Source: Acidobacteriaceae bacterium (lineage in GTDB: Bacteria > Acidobacteriota > Terriglobia > Terriglobales > SbA1). From it: a stretch of 6,681 nucleotides of DNA. Below, piece by piece: positions 6,418-6,681 of the stretch. Below the pieces are notes generated by a model. It did not search any database. It was not told the origin of the DNA and was given only the letters and a program-made list of their open reading frames with translations. Each line of letters starts with the position of its first letter. Position 1 is the first letter of the stretch. Position numbers and translations under genes: made by a program. The stretch is from NCBI GenBank assembly GCA_003136335.1, contig PLEA01000672.1, positions 1 through 6,681 on the forward strand. The letters run 5' to 3'.

Positions 6418-6681
6418 ATGAAACAGCGGACACTGGCGGCGCAGAGCGGGTTTGAACGTTACACGAAGAAGACACGGCGGGCGTTGTTTCTGGAGGAGAT
6501 GGAGCAGGTGGTGCCGTGGGCGGAGTTGAGCGCGCTGATCGAGCCGGTGTATCCGAAGGCGGGGCAGGGGCGTCCGCCGGTGGGGGTGGAGCGGATGCTG
6601 CGCATTTACTTTCTGCAGCAGTGGTTCAACTTGTCGGACCCGGCGGTGGAAGAAGCGCTGTATGAATCGGTGTCGCTGCGC
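6418..6681 (+). CDS. IS5-family transposase, N-terminal part (cut by window edge)
   Basis: DDE-type transposase that would cut and join the ends of its insertion sequence. The first 88 residues are present and open to the window edge. They show the DUF772-type N-terminal domain of IS5 transposases: FERYTKKTRRALFLEEMEQV (12-31), VPWAEL (32-37), LIEPVYPK (40-47), GRPPVGVERMLRIYFLQQWF (51-70) and LSDPAVEEALYES (72-84). These are hallmark stretches of the group. The catalytic Asp-Asp-Glu residues are downstream of the window, so intactness cannot be judged. The ATG is preceded by GGAGGG at 6402-6407. Confidence 0.93.
   Translation, partial: MKQRTLAAQSGFERYTKKTRRALFLEEMEQVVPWAELSALIEPVYPKAGQGRPPVGVERMLRIYFLQQWFNLSDPAVEEALYESVSLR

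Larger units (their letters stand above)
6338..6681 (+). mobile_element. left end of an IS5-family insertion sequence (partial)
   Basis: Identified by its transposase. The left boundary is not certain; it probably lies just after the TAA at 6335-6337, where the sequence turns to GGGAGACTCTGATTAAG, but the right end with the matching terminal inverted repeat and target duplication is outside the window. The non-coding lead of about 80 bases holds a 5-bp stem (GGAGA 6339-6343 with TCTCC 6356-6360) and a 9-bp inverted repeat (6369-6377 with 6395-6403). Confidence 0.7.

Overview
The window looks like chromosomal DNA of a Gram-negative, oligotroph-type bacterium, most likely an Acidobacteriota member of the Terriglobia (Koribacter-like). 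That placement is inference from gene content: an LDH-like malate dehydrogenase beside a long NADP isocitrate dehydrogenase, a beta-helical polymer-forming envelope protein, a DUF2127 membrane protein, an exported protein with an acidobacterial pilin-like C-terminal region, a TPR plus thioredoxin secreted protein, and a short palindrome (CCCACGGC-TGAC-GCCGTGGG) of a kind I associate with acidobacterial intergenic DNA. No rRNA or other taxonomic marker is present.

Layout. Positions 1-1817, minus strand: TCA-cycle pair icd then mdh (mdh cut by the window edge), separated by a 137-base spacer packed with hairpins. 1818-1986: divergent promoter region. 1987-2487, plus: small secreted or membrane-anchored beta-helix protein. 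2522-3091, minus: DUF2127 membrane protein, convergent with the previous gene. 3193-4164, plus: Sec-exported protein with a pilin-like C-terminal domain. 4211-5347, minus: secreted clan GH-A glycosidase with a near-consensus sigma70-type promoter. 5486-6241, plus: exported TlpA/thioredoxin-like protein whose frame is cut by an in-frame TAA, with 31 further family-like codons up to 6337. About 6338-6681, plus: left end of an IS5-family insertion sequence, running off the window.

How the genes relate. icd and mdh form a metabolic unit and are probably co-transcribed. The remaining genes are mostly monocistronic, alternate in strand, and share a theme rather than a pathway: four of the five encode exported or membrane proteins. 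I do not see a defence system, biosynthetic cluster, CRISPR array, tRNA or rRNA.

The observations most worth a second look are the interrupted thioredoxin-like gene next to the insertion sequence, the pilin-head domain detached from its usual prepilin helix, the pair of intergenic hairpins that differ by a compensatory base-pair swap, and a hairpin that could mask the transposase ribosome binding site. I found no convincing wholly new system.
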